This document shows positions 17,092-26,017 of a stretch of 64,000 nucleotides of DNA, one piece after another. The stretch is from Methylibium sp035762065 (GTDB lineage: Bacteria > Pseudomonadota > Gammaproteobacteria > Burkholderiales > Burkholderiaceae_C), in assembly GCF_035762065.1 (NCBI RefSeq), contig NZ_DASTPW010000028.1:1-64000 (forward strand). Direction: 5' to 3'. Both the position numbers and the translations under genes were made by a program. The notes below the pieces were generated by a model. That model saw only the letters and a list, made by a program, of their open reading frames with translations, was not told the DNA's origin and made no database searches. The first letter of the stretch is position 1. Each line of letters opens with the position of its first letter.

Positions 17092-18363
17092 TCAGGCGCT
17101 CGCCTTCTGTTCCCGGTACACGAGCAGGGGCTTGCCCTGGTCGTCGATCGTGTGTTCGTCGAGTACCACCTTCTGCACGCCTTCGAGGGTGGGCAGCTCG
17201 AACATGGTGTCCATCAGCGACTGCTCCATGATGGAGCGCAGGCCGCGCGCGCCGGTCTTGCGCGCCAGCGCCTTCTTCGCGATCGCGGTCAACGCCGAGT
17301 TGCGGATCTCGAGATCGACGCCGTCCATCGAAAACAGCTTCTGGTACTGCTTGACCAGCGCGTTCTTCGGCTCGGTGAGGATCTGCACCAGGGCATCCTC
17401 GGTCAGTTCGCCGAGCGTCGCGACCACCGGCAGGCGGCCGACCAGTTCCGGGATCAGGCCGAACTTGATCAGGTCTTCGGGCTCCGCGTCGCGGAACACC
17501 TCGCTCACCTTGCGCTCGCTTTTCGACTTGACCGAGGCCGAAAAGCCGATGCCCGACTTTTCCGAGCGGTTCTGGATTACCTTCTCCAGCCCGTCGAAGG
17601 CGCCACCGCATATGAACAGGATGTTCGTCGTGTCGATCTGCAGGAAGTCCTGGTTCGGATGCTTGCGTCCGCCCTGCGGTGGAACGCTCGCCATCGTGCC
17701 TTCGACGAGCTTGAGCAACGCCTGCTGCACGCCCTCGCCCGACACGTCGCGGGTGATCGATGGGTTGTCGGCCTTGCGCGAGATCTTGTCGATCTCGTCG
17801 ATGTAGACGATGCCGCGCTGCGCACGATCGACGTCGTAATTGCAGTTCTGCAGCAGCTTCTGGATGATGTTTTCGACGTCCTCGCCGACGTAACCGGCTT
17901 CAGTGAGCGTCGTCGCGTCAGCGATCACGAAGGGGACGTTCAGCAGTCGCGCAAGCGTCTGCGCGAGCAGCGTCTTGCCGGAACCGGTGGGTCCGATCAG
18001 CAGGATGTTGCTCTTGGCGAGCTCGATCTCGTCCTTCTTGCCCGCGCCCTGCATGTGCTTCAGGCGCTTGTAGTGGTTGTAGACGGCGACCGCGAGCGTG
18101 CGCTTTGCGGCTTCCTGGCCGATCACGTACTGGTCGAGGCTTGCCTTGATCTCGCCGGGCGCGGGCAGGTCACTCTTCGGGGCCTTGGTCTCGTGGCCTT
18201 CGGCGGGCACTTCGTCGCGGATGATGTCGTTGCAGAGCTCGATGCACTCGTCGCAAATGAACACCGAAGGCCCCGCGATCAGCTTCTTTACTTCGTGCTG
18301 ACTCTTCCCGCAGAAAGAGCAATACAGCACCTTTTCGCTGGAGGAGCCTTTTTTCTCTGCCAT
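17092..18363 (-). CDS. clpX: ATP-dependent Clp protease ATP-binding subunit ClpX
   Basis: 423-residue AAA+ unfoldase that recognises tagged substrates and threads them into ClpP. The N-terminal zinc-binding domain has Cys15, Cys18, Cys37 and Cys40 (CSFC and CDEC). The ATPase follows with Walker A GPTGSGKT, Walker B YIDEIDKI, and the sensor/arginine-finger region RDVSGEGVQQALL. The ClpP-docking IGF-type loop reads GIGFSA. It lies 123 bp after the clpP stop on the same strand, and a hairpin plus U-rich tract separates the two genes. Confidence 0.98.
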   Translation of the reverse strand: MAEKKGSSSEKVLYCSFCGKSQHEVKKLIAGPSVFICDECIELCNDIIRDEVPAEGHETKAPKSDLPAPGEIKASLDQYVIGQEAAKRTLAVAVYNHYKRLKHMQGAGKKDEIELAKSNILLIGPTGSGKTLLAQTLARLLNVPFVIADATTLTEAGYVGEDVENIIQKLLQNCNYDVDRAQRGIVYIDEIDKISRKADNPSITRDVSGEGVQQALLKLVEGTMASVPPQGGRKHPNQDFLQIDTTNILFICGGAFDGLEKVIQNRSEKSGIGFSASVKSKSERKVSEVFRDAEPEDLIKFGLIPELVGRLPVVATLGELTEDALVQILTEPKNALVKQYQKLFSMDGVDLEIRNSALTAIAKKALARKTGARGLRSIMEQSLMDTMFELPTLEGVQKVVLDEHTIDDQGKPLLVYREQKASA

Positions 18364-18393
18364 GGGTGATGCCGGTGGGGGAGGTCGCGGCCC

Positions 18394-18399
18394 ATCATA
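18394..18399 (-). promoter_or_regulatory. candidate clpX -10 element
   Basis: TATGAT on the minus strand, 31 bp before the clpX start and just after the clpP-clpX hairpin. No matching -35 box is visible. It would allow clpX to be transcribed separately from tig-clpP. Confidence 0.35.
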
Positions 18400-18401
18400 A
18401 G

Positions 18402-18442
18402 TGAAAAGAAAACGGGGCCTTTCATAGGAAAAAAGCCCCGTT
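18402..18442 (-). terminator. hairpin/terminator between clpP and clpX
   Basis: On the minus strand AACGGGGC (18442-18435) pairs with GCCCCGTT (18418-18411) across a 16-nt loop and is followed by TTCTTTTC. It lies 45 nt after the clpP stop. It probably attenuates read-through from tig-clpP into clpX. Confidence 0.6.
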
Positions 18443-18486
18443 TACCGCCGCTTTACCGGCCCTGCTCCGGGCCACAACGCCTTGCG

Positions 18487-19095
18487 CTAAGCGCGCTTGT
18501 CGATCACCTTGTCGATCAGCCCGTAGTCCTTGGCTTCCGTGGCCGACATGAAGAAGTCGCGCTCCATGTCGGCGGTGATCTTCTCGTAGCTCTGGCCGGT
18601 GCGCTCGGCGTAGATGCGGTTGAGCTGCTCGCGCGTCTTGATGATCTCGCGTGCCTGGATCTCGATGTCGGTGGCCTGGCCCTGCGCGCCCCCCGAAGGC
18701 TGGTGGATCATCACGCGCGCGTTCGGCAGCGCGAAACGCTTGCCCTTGGCGCCGGCGGTCAACAGGAACGAACCCATGCTTGCAGCCATGCCCATGCACA
18801 GCGTGGAGACGTCCGGCTTGATGAACTGCATCGTGTCGTAGATGGACAGCCCCGCACTGACCGAGCCGCCCGGCGAATTGATGTACAGCGAGATGTCCTT
18901 GTCGGGGTTCTCGCTTTCCAGGAACAACAGCTGCGCGACGATCAGGTTCGCCGTCTGGTCGTTGACCGGGCCGACGAGGAACACGACGCGCTCGCGCAGC
19001 ATGCGGCTGTAGATGTCGTACGAGCGCTCGCCGCGCCCGGACTGTTCGATGACGATGGGCACCATGCCCAAGGCTTGAGTGTCGAGCGCGCTCAT
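18487..19095 (-). CDS. clpP: ATP-dependent Clp protease proteolytic subunit ClpP
   Basis: 202-residue serine peptidase that forms the barrel chamber working with ClpX (and ClpA where present). Catalytic triad: Ser106 in MGMAASMGSF, His131 in MIHQPSGG, and Asp180 in MERDFFMS. YINSPGGSVSAGL marks the substrate-binding strand. A short N-terminal propeptide precedes PIVIEQSGRGERSYDIYSR. It sits 88 bp downstream of tig in the conserved tig-clpP-clpX-lon order. Confidence 0.98.
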   Translation of the reverse strand: MSALDTQALGMVPIVIEQSGRGERSYDIYSRMLRERVVFLVGPVNDQTANLIVAQLLFLESENPDKDISLYINSPGGSVSAGLSIYDTMQFIKPDVSTLCMGMAASMGSFLLTAGAKGKRFALPNARVMIHQPSGGAQGQATDIEIQAREIIKTREQLNRIYAERTGQSYEKITADMERDFFMSATEAKDYGLIDKVIDKRA

Positions 19096-19183
19096 GAAGG
19101 ACCTCGCTTGAAGTGGATTGCTGCTGTTGCGTCGAAGGCAGATGCGGGGCGAAGCCTGTTCCTCAAGCCCACGCCTTCCCGCA

Positions 19184-20488
19184 TCAGACCATCAATTCAT
19201 CGAAGGGCACGGTTTTGTCGACGACCTTCGCCTTGCCCAGCACGAAGTCGGCGACGTTGTTCTCGATCACGACGGCCTCCACTTCGGCCAGCCGCTGCCG
19301 GTCGCCGAAGTACCAGCGCTTGACCTCCTCCGGCTTCTCGTAGCTCTGCGCCATCTCATCGATGTGCGAAGTGATCTGCTCCGGCTTCGCCTGCAACTGG
19401 TTGGCACGCACGAGTTCCGCGACGACGAGCCCGAGCCGCACGCGCCGCTCGGCCTGCTCGGCGAACAGTTCGGCCGGGATCGGTGCCTTGTCGGCATCTT
19501 TGACGCCGCGCTTCTTCAAGTCGGCGCGTGCGTTCTCGATCATGCGCTCGACCTCCCCGGCGACCAGCGCCCGCGGCACATCGAGTTCCGCCGTTTTCAC
19601 CAACGCATCCATCACCGCCGCCTTGTTGCGCGCAGCGACGCGGAATTTCACTTCGCGCTCCAGGTTCTTCTTGATGTCGGCGCGCAGGCCTTCGACCGTC
19701 GCGTCCTGGATGCCGAGCGACTTCGCGAACGCTTCGTTGACCTCCGGCAGGTGCTGCACCTCAACCTTCTTCAGCGTCACGAGGAAGTCCGCTTCCTTGC
19801 CGGCGACGTCCTTGCCCTGGTAGTCCTCGGGAAACTGCAAGGGGAAGGTCTTCGATTCGCCCGCCTTCATGCCGCGCACCGCCTTTTCAAAAGCTTCGAG
19901 CATCCGGCCTTCGCCCAGGATGAACTGGAAGCCTTCGGCCTTCCCGCCGTCGAAGGGCACGCCGTCGATCTTGCCTTCGAAGTCGATCGTGACCCGGTCC
20001 TCGTCGGCTGCCGCTTCGACGGCCGGACGCTGGGCGAAGGTCCGGCGCTGCTTGCGCAGGATGTCGAGCGTCTTGTCGATCGCGGCCTCCGTGACTTCGC
20101 TCGCGGTGCGCTCGACCTCGGCGCTCGCGAGGTCGCCGAGCTTCACCTCGGGGTAGACCTCGAAGGTGGCGTCGAAGGCCATCTCGCCTTCGGGCGCGCC
20201 GTCCTTCTCGCTGATGCGCGGCGCGCCGGCGACGCGCAGCTTCGCTTCGTTGGCCGCCTGGCTGAAGGCCTCGCCGACCTTGTCGTTCATCACTTCGTAC
20301 TGCACCGAATAGCCGTAGCGCTGCGAGACCACGCTCATCGGCACCTTGCCGGGCCGGAACCCGTCGGCCTTCACCGTCTTCGCAAGCCGCTTGAGCCGCG
20401 ACTCGACCTCGTTCTTGATCGTGTCGGCCGAAAGCCGGAGGGTGATGCGGCGCTCGAGCTTCTCGAGCGTTTCGACGGTGACGGCCAT
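19184..20488 (-). CDS. tig: trigger factor, ribosome-associated chaperone
   Basis: 434-residue chaperone that binds at the ribosomal exit tunnel and has peptidyl-prolyl isomerase activity. The N-terminal ribosome-binding domain contains GFRPGKVPMSVV, matching the family signature loop (GFRxGKxP). The FKBP-like domain follows (VTIDFEGKIDGVPFDGGKAEG), then the helical chaperone domain. The start at 20488 follows a GCAAGAG-type Shine-Dalgarno; the frame can be extended upstream only by reading through the tRNA-Leu gene. It lies 36 nt downstream of tRNA-Leu(UAG) on the same strand. Confidence 0.98.
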   Translation of the reverse strand: MAVTVETLEKLERRITLRLSADTIKNEVESRLKRLAKTVKADGFRPGKVPMSVVSQRYGYSVQYEVMNDKVGEAFSQAANEAKLRVAGAPRISEKDGAPEGEMAFDATFEVYPEVKLGDLASAEVERTASEVTEAAIDKTLDILRKQRRTFAQRPAVEAAADEDRVTIDFEGKIDGVPFDGGKAEGFQFILGEGRMLEAFEKAVRGMKAGESKTFPLQFPEDYQGKDVAGKEADFLVTLKKVEVQHLPEVNEAFAKSLGIQDATVEGLRADIKKNLEREVKFRVAARNKAAVMDALVKTAELDVPRALVAGEVERMIENARADLKKRGVKDADKAPIPAELFAEQAERRVRLGLVVAELVRANQLQAKPEQITSHIDEMAQSYEKPEEVKRWYFGDRQRLAEVEAVVIENNVADFVLGKAKVVDKTVPFDELMV

Positions 20489-20524
20489 GGCTTGCTCTCT
20501 TGCTGGGTTGCTTCGATGTGCGGC

Positions 20525-20611
20525 TGGTGCGCGGGGCGGGACTCGAACCCGCACACCCTTGCGGGCGTCAGGACCTAAACCTGGTGCGTCTACCAATTTC
20601 GCCACCCGCGC
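20525..20611 (-). tRNA. tRNA-Leu(UAG)
   Basis: 87-nt class II tRNA on the minus strand with encoded CCA. Acceptor GCGCGGG pairs with CCCGCGC. The anticodon loop TTTAGGT gives anticodon TAG. The long variable arm is ACGCCCGCAAGGGTGT, and the T-arm contains GTTCGAGTC. It is uninterrupted, unlike the tRNA-Leu(UAA) gene near 14 kb. Confidence 0.97.
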
Positions 20612-20620
20612 CAGAAACGA

Positions 20621-20643
20621 CGAAGGGGCCGCAGCCCCTTCGG
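20621..20643 (-). terminator. hairpin after the RND pump operon
   Basis: GAAGGGGC and GCCCCTTC (20623-20642) form a perfect stem with a four-base loop. It lies 26 nt after the RND permease stop on the minus strand. The following sequence is only moderately T-rich (TCGTCGTTTC), so termination may be partial, leading into tRNA-Leu(UAG). Confidence 0.5.
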
Positions 20644-20668
20644 TCCGGTTCCCGACAGGCGCGCGATT

Positions 20669-23600
20669 CTAGCGACCCGGCTCCTCGGTCCGGGCTTCGC
20701 GCTCGACCCGGAACCAGGCCGCGTACATCGCCGGCAAGGCAAGCAGGGTCAAGGCCGTCGCGACGATCAAGCCACCCATGATCGCCACCGCCATGGGCCC
20801 CCAGAACACGCTGCGCGACAGCGGGATCATCGCCAGCACCGCTGCCGCGGCGGTCAGCACGATCGGCCGGAAGCGGCGCACCGCCGCCTCGACGATCGCA
20901 TCCCAGGCCGCGACGCCCTTCGCGCGGTCCTGCTCGATCTGGTCGATCAGGATCACCGAGTTGCGCATGATCATCCCGATCAGCGCGATCACCCCGAGCA
21001 GCGCGACGAAGCCGAAGGGCCGCCCGAGCAGGATCAGCGCGCCGGCGACGCCGGCGATGCCGAGCGGGCCGGTCAGGAACACCAGCATCGCGCGGCTGAA
21101 GCTGTGCAGCTGCAGCATCAACAGCGTGAACATGATGAAAAGCATCAGCGGCGCGCCGGCGGCGATCGAGCCCTGTCCCTTGCTGCTCTCCTCGACCGCG
21201 CCGGCGACTTCGATCCGATAGCCGGCCGGCATGCGCTTCTCCAGCTCGCGCAGCGCGGGCAGCAGTTCGGCGGTGACGGTCGCGCCCTGCACGCCCTCGA
21301 CCACGTCGCCCTGTACCGTGACCGCGTAGTCGCGGTTCTCGCGCCACAGCACGCCCGGCTCCCAGCCGAAGCCGATCTGCGCGACCTGCGTCAGCGGCAC
21401 CGAGCGGCCGTTGCTCGTCGGCACGTAGCCGTTGGCGATGTCGGTGATCGCGTTGCGTTCGTCGAGCGGCTGGCGCAGCACGATGTCGATCAGCCGGTCG
21501 CCTTCGCGGTACTGGCCGATCGTGGTGCCCGAGAGGATGGTGCGCGAGGCCTGCGCGATCGACTGGCTGCTCACGCCGAGCGCGCGCGCCTTGTCCTGGT
21601 CGACGTCAAGCCGCAGCGCCTTGATCGATTCGTTCCAGTTGTCGTTGACACCGCGCATCTTCGGATTCGCGCGCAGGATGGCCTTGGCCTCGTCGGCCCA
21701 CTGCCGCACCGCCTTCACCTCGGCGCCGACGACGCGGAACTGCACCGGGTACGGCACCGGCGGCCCGTTGGGCAGCAGCTTCACGCGGCCGCGCGCCTCG
21801 GGGAAAGCCTCGGCAAGCATCGCCGGCAGCTGCTGGCGCAGCGCTTCGCGCGTCTTCAGATCTTTCGGCAGCACGATCGACTGCATCACGTTCGTCTGAG
21901 GAAAGATCTGGTCGAGCGGCAGATAGAAGCGCGGCGTGCCGCTGCCGACCCAGGTGGTGACGCTGGCGACGCCCGGCTCCTTCATCAGCCGCGCTTCGAA
22001 GCGCTTGGCGAGCGCCTCGGTCGACTCGAACGCGCTGCCTTCGGGCAGCCACAGATCGACCAGGATCTCCGGCCGGCTCGAATCGGGGAAGAACTGCTGC
22101 TGCACGCGGCCCATGCCGGCGATGCCGAGCGCGAAGATCGCGAGCGTCGCGCCGATCGTGATCCAGCGATGCGCGACGCACCAGCCGACCAGCCCGCGAA
22201 AGCGCACGTAGAACGGCGTGTCGAACAGCTCGTGCGGCCCGCCGCCCCCTTGCCCCACCTGCGCATGCGGCTTCACCTTCAGCAGCAAGGTGCCGAGGTA
22301 GGGCACGAAGTAGACCGACACCAGCCACGAGATCAGCAGCGCCGCAGTCGTCACCGCGAAGATCGCGAAGGTGTACTCGCCGACGGTCGACTGCGCCAGG
22401 CCGATCGGCAGGAAGCCCGCCGCGGTGATCAGCGTGCCGGTGAGCATCGGCATCGCGGTCAGCTCGTAGGCGAAGGTGGCGGCGCGCGCCTTGTCGTAGC
22501 CCTCTTCGAGCTTCCTCACCATCATCTCGACCGCGATGATCGCGTCGTCGACCAGCAGGCCCAGCGCGATGATCAGCGCGCCGAGCGAGATCTTGTGCAG
22601 GCCGACGCCCCAGTAGTACATCGTCACGAAGGTGATCGCGAGCACCAGCGGGATCGTGATCGCGACCACCAGGCCAGGCCGCACATCGAGCACGAAGCCC
22701 AGCCGACTGCCGGGCTGGCGGTGCAGGCCCAGCGCGACGAAGCTCACGCCGAGCACGATCACCACCGCCTCGATCAGCACCCGCACGAACTCGCCGACCG
22801 AGCGCGAGACCGAACTCGGCTGGTCCTGCAGCTGCGCGAGCTCGATCCCTGCGGGCAGCTCGTCGGCCACGCGCGCCACCGCGACGCGCAGGTCGTCGCC
22901 GAGCTTGAGGATGTCGCCGCCCTTGGCCATTGAAATGCCGAGCGCGATCACCGGCTTGCCCTGGTGACGCACCTTCACCGACGGCGGATCGACGTAGGCG
23001 CGGCGGATCTCCGCGAGGTCGCCCAGCCGCAGGCTCGAGGCCGCGCCGGTCTGCGCGTTCACCGCACGGATCGGGAAGTTCTTCAGCGCCTCGACCGAAT
23101 TGAACTGCCCGGCGATGCGCACCTGCACCGTCTGGCCCGCGGCGGTCAAGTTGCCCGCGCCCTCGACCGCGTTCTGCGCCGCGAGCTGCGCGAGCACCGC
23201 GTTGAAGTCCAGCCCCAGCTGCGCCAGCCGCTTCTGCGAAATCTCGACGAACACCTTCTCGGCCTGCACCCCGAACAGCTCCACCTTCGCGACGCTCGGC
23301 ACGCGCAGCAGGCGCGCACGCAGCTCGTCCGCCTGCTGGCGCAGTTCCTCGTCGCTGAAGCCGTCGGCACTGAGCGCGTAGATCGAGCCGTAGACGTCGC
23401 CGAACTCGTCGTTGAAGAAGGGGCCCTGCACGCCGCCGGGCAGCGTCCCCCGGATGTCGCCGATCTTCTTGCGCGCGAGGTACCAGACGTTGGCCACCTC
23501 CTTCGGCGGCGAGCTGTCCTTCAGCTGGAAGATCGTCAGCGATTCGCCCGGCTTGGTGTAGCTGCGGATCTTGTCGGCATAGGGCACCTCCTGCAGCGTG

Positions 23601-23845
23601 CGCTCGATCTTGTCGGTCACCTGCTCGGCCATCTGCTCGGCCGTCGCGCCGGGCCAGAAGGCCTGCACGACCATCGCGCGGAAGGTGAACGGCGGGTCTT
23701 CGTCCTGACCGAGCTGGAAGTAGGCGGCGACGCCCAGCACCAGCAGCACGAGCATGAGGTAGCGCGTCAGCGGCGCATGCTCGAGCGCCCAGCGTGAGAC
23801 GTTGAAGCGGCCGCCGGGCGGCGGCGTGCCGGTGGTGTCGTTCAT
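20669..23845 (-). CDS. RND efflux transporter, inner-membrane permease
   Basis: 1058-residue AcrB-superfamily proton/drug antiporter. Twelve transmembrane segments are expected: one near residues 28-45, then clusters around 350-560 and 870-1040 separated by two large periplasmic loops. Features include the family N-terminal region GQDEDPPFTFRAMVVQAFWPG, and GLLVDDAIIAVEMM in TM4 with the paired Asp residues of the proton relay. Duplication of the two halves is evident. It follows the adaptor gene with a 7-bp gap, so the two form an operon. It groups by eye with TriC/MexK-like pumps rather than AcrB itself; substrates cannot be inferred. No outer-membrane channel gene is present nearby. Confidence 0.93.
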   Translation of the reverse strand: MNDTTGTPPPGGRFNVSRWALEHAPLTRYLMLVLLVLGVAAYFQLGQDEDPPFTFRAMVVQAFWPGATAEQMAEQVTDKIERTLQEVPYADKIRSYTKPGESLTIFQLKDSSPPKEVANVWYLARKKIGDIRGTLPGGVQGPFFNDEFGDVYGSIYALSADGFSDEELRQQADELRARLLRVPSVAKVELFGVQAEKVFVEISQKRLAQLGLDFNAVLAQLAAQNAVEGAGNLTAAGQTVQVRIAGQFNSVEALKNFPIRAVNAQTGAASSLRLGDLAEIRRAYVDPPSVKVRHQGKPVIALGISMAKGGDILKLGDDLRVAVARVADELPAGIELAQLQDQPSSVSRSVGEFVRVLIEAVVIVLGVSFVALGLHRQPGSRLGFVLDVRPGLVVAITIPLVLAITFVTMYYWGVGLHKISLGALIIALGLLVDDAIIAVEMMVRKLEEGYDKARAATFAYELTAMPMLTGTLITAAGFLPIGLAQSTVGEYTFAIFAVTTAALLISWLVSVYFVPYLGTLLLKVKPHAQVGQGGGGPHELFDTPFYVRFRGLVGWCVAHRWITIGATLAIFALGIAGMGRVQQQFFPDSSRPEILVDLWLPEGSAFESTEALAKRFEARLMKEPGVASVTTWVGSGTPRFYLPLDQIFPQTNVMQSIVLPKDLKTREALRQQLPAMLAEAFPEARGRVKLLPNGPPVPYPVQFRVVGAEVKAVRQWADEAKAILRANPKMRGVNDNWNESIKALRLDVDQDKARALGVSSQSIAQASRTILSGTTIGQYREGDRLIDIVLRQPLDERNAITDIANGYVPTSNGRSVPLTQVAQIGFGWEPGVLWRENRDYAVTVQGDVVEGVQGATVTAELLPALRELEKRMPAGYRIEVAGAVEESSKGQGSIAAGAPLMLFIMFTLLMLQLHSFSRAMLVFLTGPLGIAGVAGALILLGRPFGFVALLGVIALIGMIMRNSVILIDQIEQDRAKGVAAWDAIVEAAVRRFRPIVLTAAAAVLAMIPLSRSVFWGPMAVAIMGGLIVATALTLLALPAMYAAWFRVEREARTEEPGR

Positions 23846-23852
23846 GCCGGAC

Positions 23853-24968
23853 TCAGCGCGCCGCGGTGGTCTGCGCCGGCAGGTAGCGCCGCACCGTCTG
23901 CCCGGGGCTCAAGACGTGCACGCCCGCGGTCACGACCTCCGCGCCGGGCTTCAGGCCGGCGGCGATGACCACCTCGTTGCCGTCGGCGCCGGCCAACTGC
24001 ACGGGCTGCGCCGCGACCTTCATCGTCTGCGCGTCGAGCACCCAGACCGCCGAGCGCCCGCCCGACTCGAACACCGCGGCGAGCGGCAACTTGATCACGC
24101 CGTCCGCGGCCGGACGCTCGATCTGCGCCGTGGCGGTCAGGCCCAGCTTCACGGGCGCACGGCCGATGTCGGCCTTGACGAGGAAGGTGCGCGTGCTGGC
24201 GTCGGTGGCCGCGGCGACCTCACGCACGGTGGCCGGCAGCACGTCGTCCGCGCCCCACAGCCGCACCTTCAGCGCGCCTGGCTTGCCCTCGAAGCTGCGC
24301 ACCCAGGCCTGCTGGTCCTCGGGCACCGAGAAAACGACGTCGCGCGGGCCGTCGTGCGCGAGGCGCACGACCGGCGCGCCGGCCGCCACGACCTGGCCCG
24401 GCTCGGCCTCGACCGCGGTGATCACGCCACTTGCATCGGCCACCAGCGAGGCATAGGCCGCCTGGTTGCCCTGCACCGCGACTTGCGCACGCGCCTGCTC
24501 GAGCGTCGCGCGCGCGGCCTTCAGCGTCGCTTCGCGACGTTCCAGTTCGGCCGCGCTGATGAAGCCCTGCGCGAGCAGTTCCTGGTAGCGCTTGAAGTCG
24601 GCCGCGGCAAGGTCGTGCTGGGCCTGCGCGGAGCCCAGCGCGGCGCGGGCGCTGTCCTGGCTCAATCGCAGGTCCTGCGGGTCGAGCTGCGCGAGCAGCG
24701 CCCCGGCCTTGACGCTGTCGCCGAGATCGACCGCGCGCCTGACGATCTTGCCGCCGACCCGGAAGCCCAGCCGCGACTCGACCCGCGCCCGTACCTCGCC
24801 CGCGTACTCGTGCGTGCCCCCGGCGCGGCCTTCGGCGACCACCATCGTGCGCACCGATCGCAGAGGCTCGGGCGCCGGCGCCGGCTTCGAGCAGGCGGCG
24901 AGCAGGCCGGCGCACAGCACCGGCCACAGCAGCGCCCGCGCGGCTCGTGATGGAGGAGCAACGACCAT
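23853..24968 (-). CDS. RND efflux periplasmic adaptor lipoprotein
   Basis: 371-residue membrane-fusion protein. The N-terminal signal ends LLAAC, a good lipobox, so the protein is probably anchored in the inner membrane. Next come a beta-barrel/lipoyl half-motif (RLGFRVGGKIVRRAVDLGD), an alpha-helical hairpin (residues ~100-165), the second lipoyl half (GVITAVEAEPGQVVAAG) and a C-terminal membrane-proximal domain. First gene of the pump operon. A perfect TetR-type palindrome lies 83 bp upstream of the start. Confidence 0.93.
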   Translation of the reverse strand: MVVAPPSRAARALLWPVLCAGLLAACSKPAPAPEPLRSVRTMVVAEGRAGGTHEYAGEVRARVESRLGFRVGGKIVRRAVDLGDSVKAGALLAQLDPQDLRLSQDSARAALGSAQAQHDLAAADFKRYQELLAQGFISAAELERREATLKAARATLEQARAQVAVQGNQAAYASLVADASGVITAVEAEPGQVVAAGAPVVRLAHDGPRDVVFSVPEDQQAWVRSFEGKPGALKVRLWGADDVLPATVREVAAATDASTRTFLVKADIGRAPVKLGLTATAQIERPAADGVIKLPLAAVFESGGRSAVWVLDAQTMKVAAQPVQLAGADGNEVVIAAGLKPGAEVVTAGVHVLSPGQTVRRYLPAQTTAAR

Positions 24969-25051
24969 GGAATCACCTCGGATGTCGATCGGGCAGAGGG
25001 GCTGCCACCCTGCGCGAGCCGGATCGAAAAGCCACCGGTTCGCCGTTACTG

Positions 25052-25065
25052 ACTGACTGGTCAGT
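25052..25065. promoter_or_regulatory. TetR-type operator palindrome
   Basis: ACTGAC-TG-GTCAGT is a perfect inverted repeat with two central bases. It lies in the 196-bp space between the divergent RND adaptor gene (start 24968) and hpnC (start 25165). Sites of this form are recognised by TetR/AcrR-family repressors of RND pumps. No TetR gene is encoded in the window, so the repressor would act from elsewhere. Confidence 0.6.
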
Positions 25066-25164
25066 ACTGTAGGGGCCGAGCTGACGGCGTGTCAACGCAG
25101 GCCGCGGCGCCGGCCCTGCAGCCGCCTTGCCCCGCACAATCCGCGCGCCTTTTTCGCCGTGCTC

Positions 25165-25986
25165 ATGGGCATCGACCACTACGAGAACTTTCCCGTCGCA
25201 TCCTGGCTGTGCCCGCCGGCGCTGCGTTCGCCCATCACCGCGATCTACCGCTACGCGCGCACCGCGGACGACCTGGCCGACGAAGGCGACGCAACGCCGG
25301 CCGAGCGCCTCGACGCGCTAGCCGCCTACCGCGCCGACCTCGACGCCACCTACGCCGGCCGGCCGGCCTCGACGCGCTGGCTGCCGGTGTTCGCCGCGCT
25401 CGCCACGGCCATCGAGCGGCACCGGCTGCCGCATGCGCCGCTGGCCGACCTCCTGAGCGCCTTCGCGCAAGACGTGACGGTCGCCCGCTACGCCGACCGC
25501 GCCGCGCTGCTCGACTACTGCCGCCGTTCGGCCAACCCGGTCGGGCGGCTGCTGCTGCATCTGTACGGCATCGACGAGCCGGCCGCACTCGCCCGCTCGG
25601 ACGCCATCTGCAGCGCCCTGCAGCTCGTCAACTTCTGGCAGGACCTGAGCGTCGACCTGCCGCGCGGGCGGCTGTACATCCCGCTCGAAGACTGCGTCCG
25701 GCACGGCGTCGACGAGGCGGCGCTGTTCGCCCGGCACGACAGCGAAGCGACGCGCGCGCTCGTCGCCGCGGTCTGCGCCTGGGCGCGCGAGTCGATGGAC
25801 TTCGGCGCGCCGCTCGTGCGCCAGGTGCCGGGCCGCGCCGGCTGGGAGCTGCGCGGCGTCGTGCAAGGTGGCCTGCGCATCCTCGACAAGCTCGCGGCGA
25901 TCGATCACGCCAGCCTGCGTCGCCGGCCGACGCTGGGCGCGCTCGACGCGGTGCTGATCGGCGTGCGTGCGCTCGTCATGCGATGA
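25165..25986 (+). CDS. hpnC: hydroxysqualene synthase HpnC
   Basis: 273-residue prenyl-synthase-fold enzyme that, in the three-enzyme HpnCDE route, converts presqualene diphosphate to hydroxysqualene. Visible: IDHYENFPVASWL at the N-terminus, the first aspartate-rich region ARTADDLADEGD, CRRSANPVGRLLLHLYG, and the second site QLVNFWQDLSVDLPRGRLYIP. Start at the ATG 25165 gives the family-typical MGIDHYENFPVA; a GTG two codons upstream is also possible. A CACAAT -10-like hexamer lies at 25135-25140. It overlaps no gene; hpnD starts 31 bp after its stop. Confidence 0.93.
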   Translation: MGIDHYENFPVASWLCPPALRSPITAIYRYARTADDLADEGDATPAERLDALAAYRADLDATYAGRPASTRWLPVFAALATAIERHRLPHAPLADLLSAFAQDVTVARYADRAALLDYCRRSANPVGRLLLHLYGIDEPAALARSDAICSALQLVNFWQDLSVDLPRGRLYIPLEDCVRHGVDEAALFARHDSEATRALVAAVCAWARESMDFGAPLVRQVPGRAGWELRGVVQGGLRILDKLAAIDHASLRRRPTLGALDAVLIGVRALVMR

Positions 25987-26017
25987 GCGGGCCGCCGCCG
26001 CACAATCCGCGCCGCCC

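Noticed and set aside
20489..20605. Longer N-terminus for trigger factor
   Set aside because: The first ~27 codons are the tRNA-Leu(UAG) gene read as protein.
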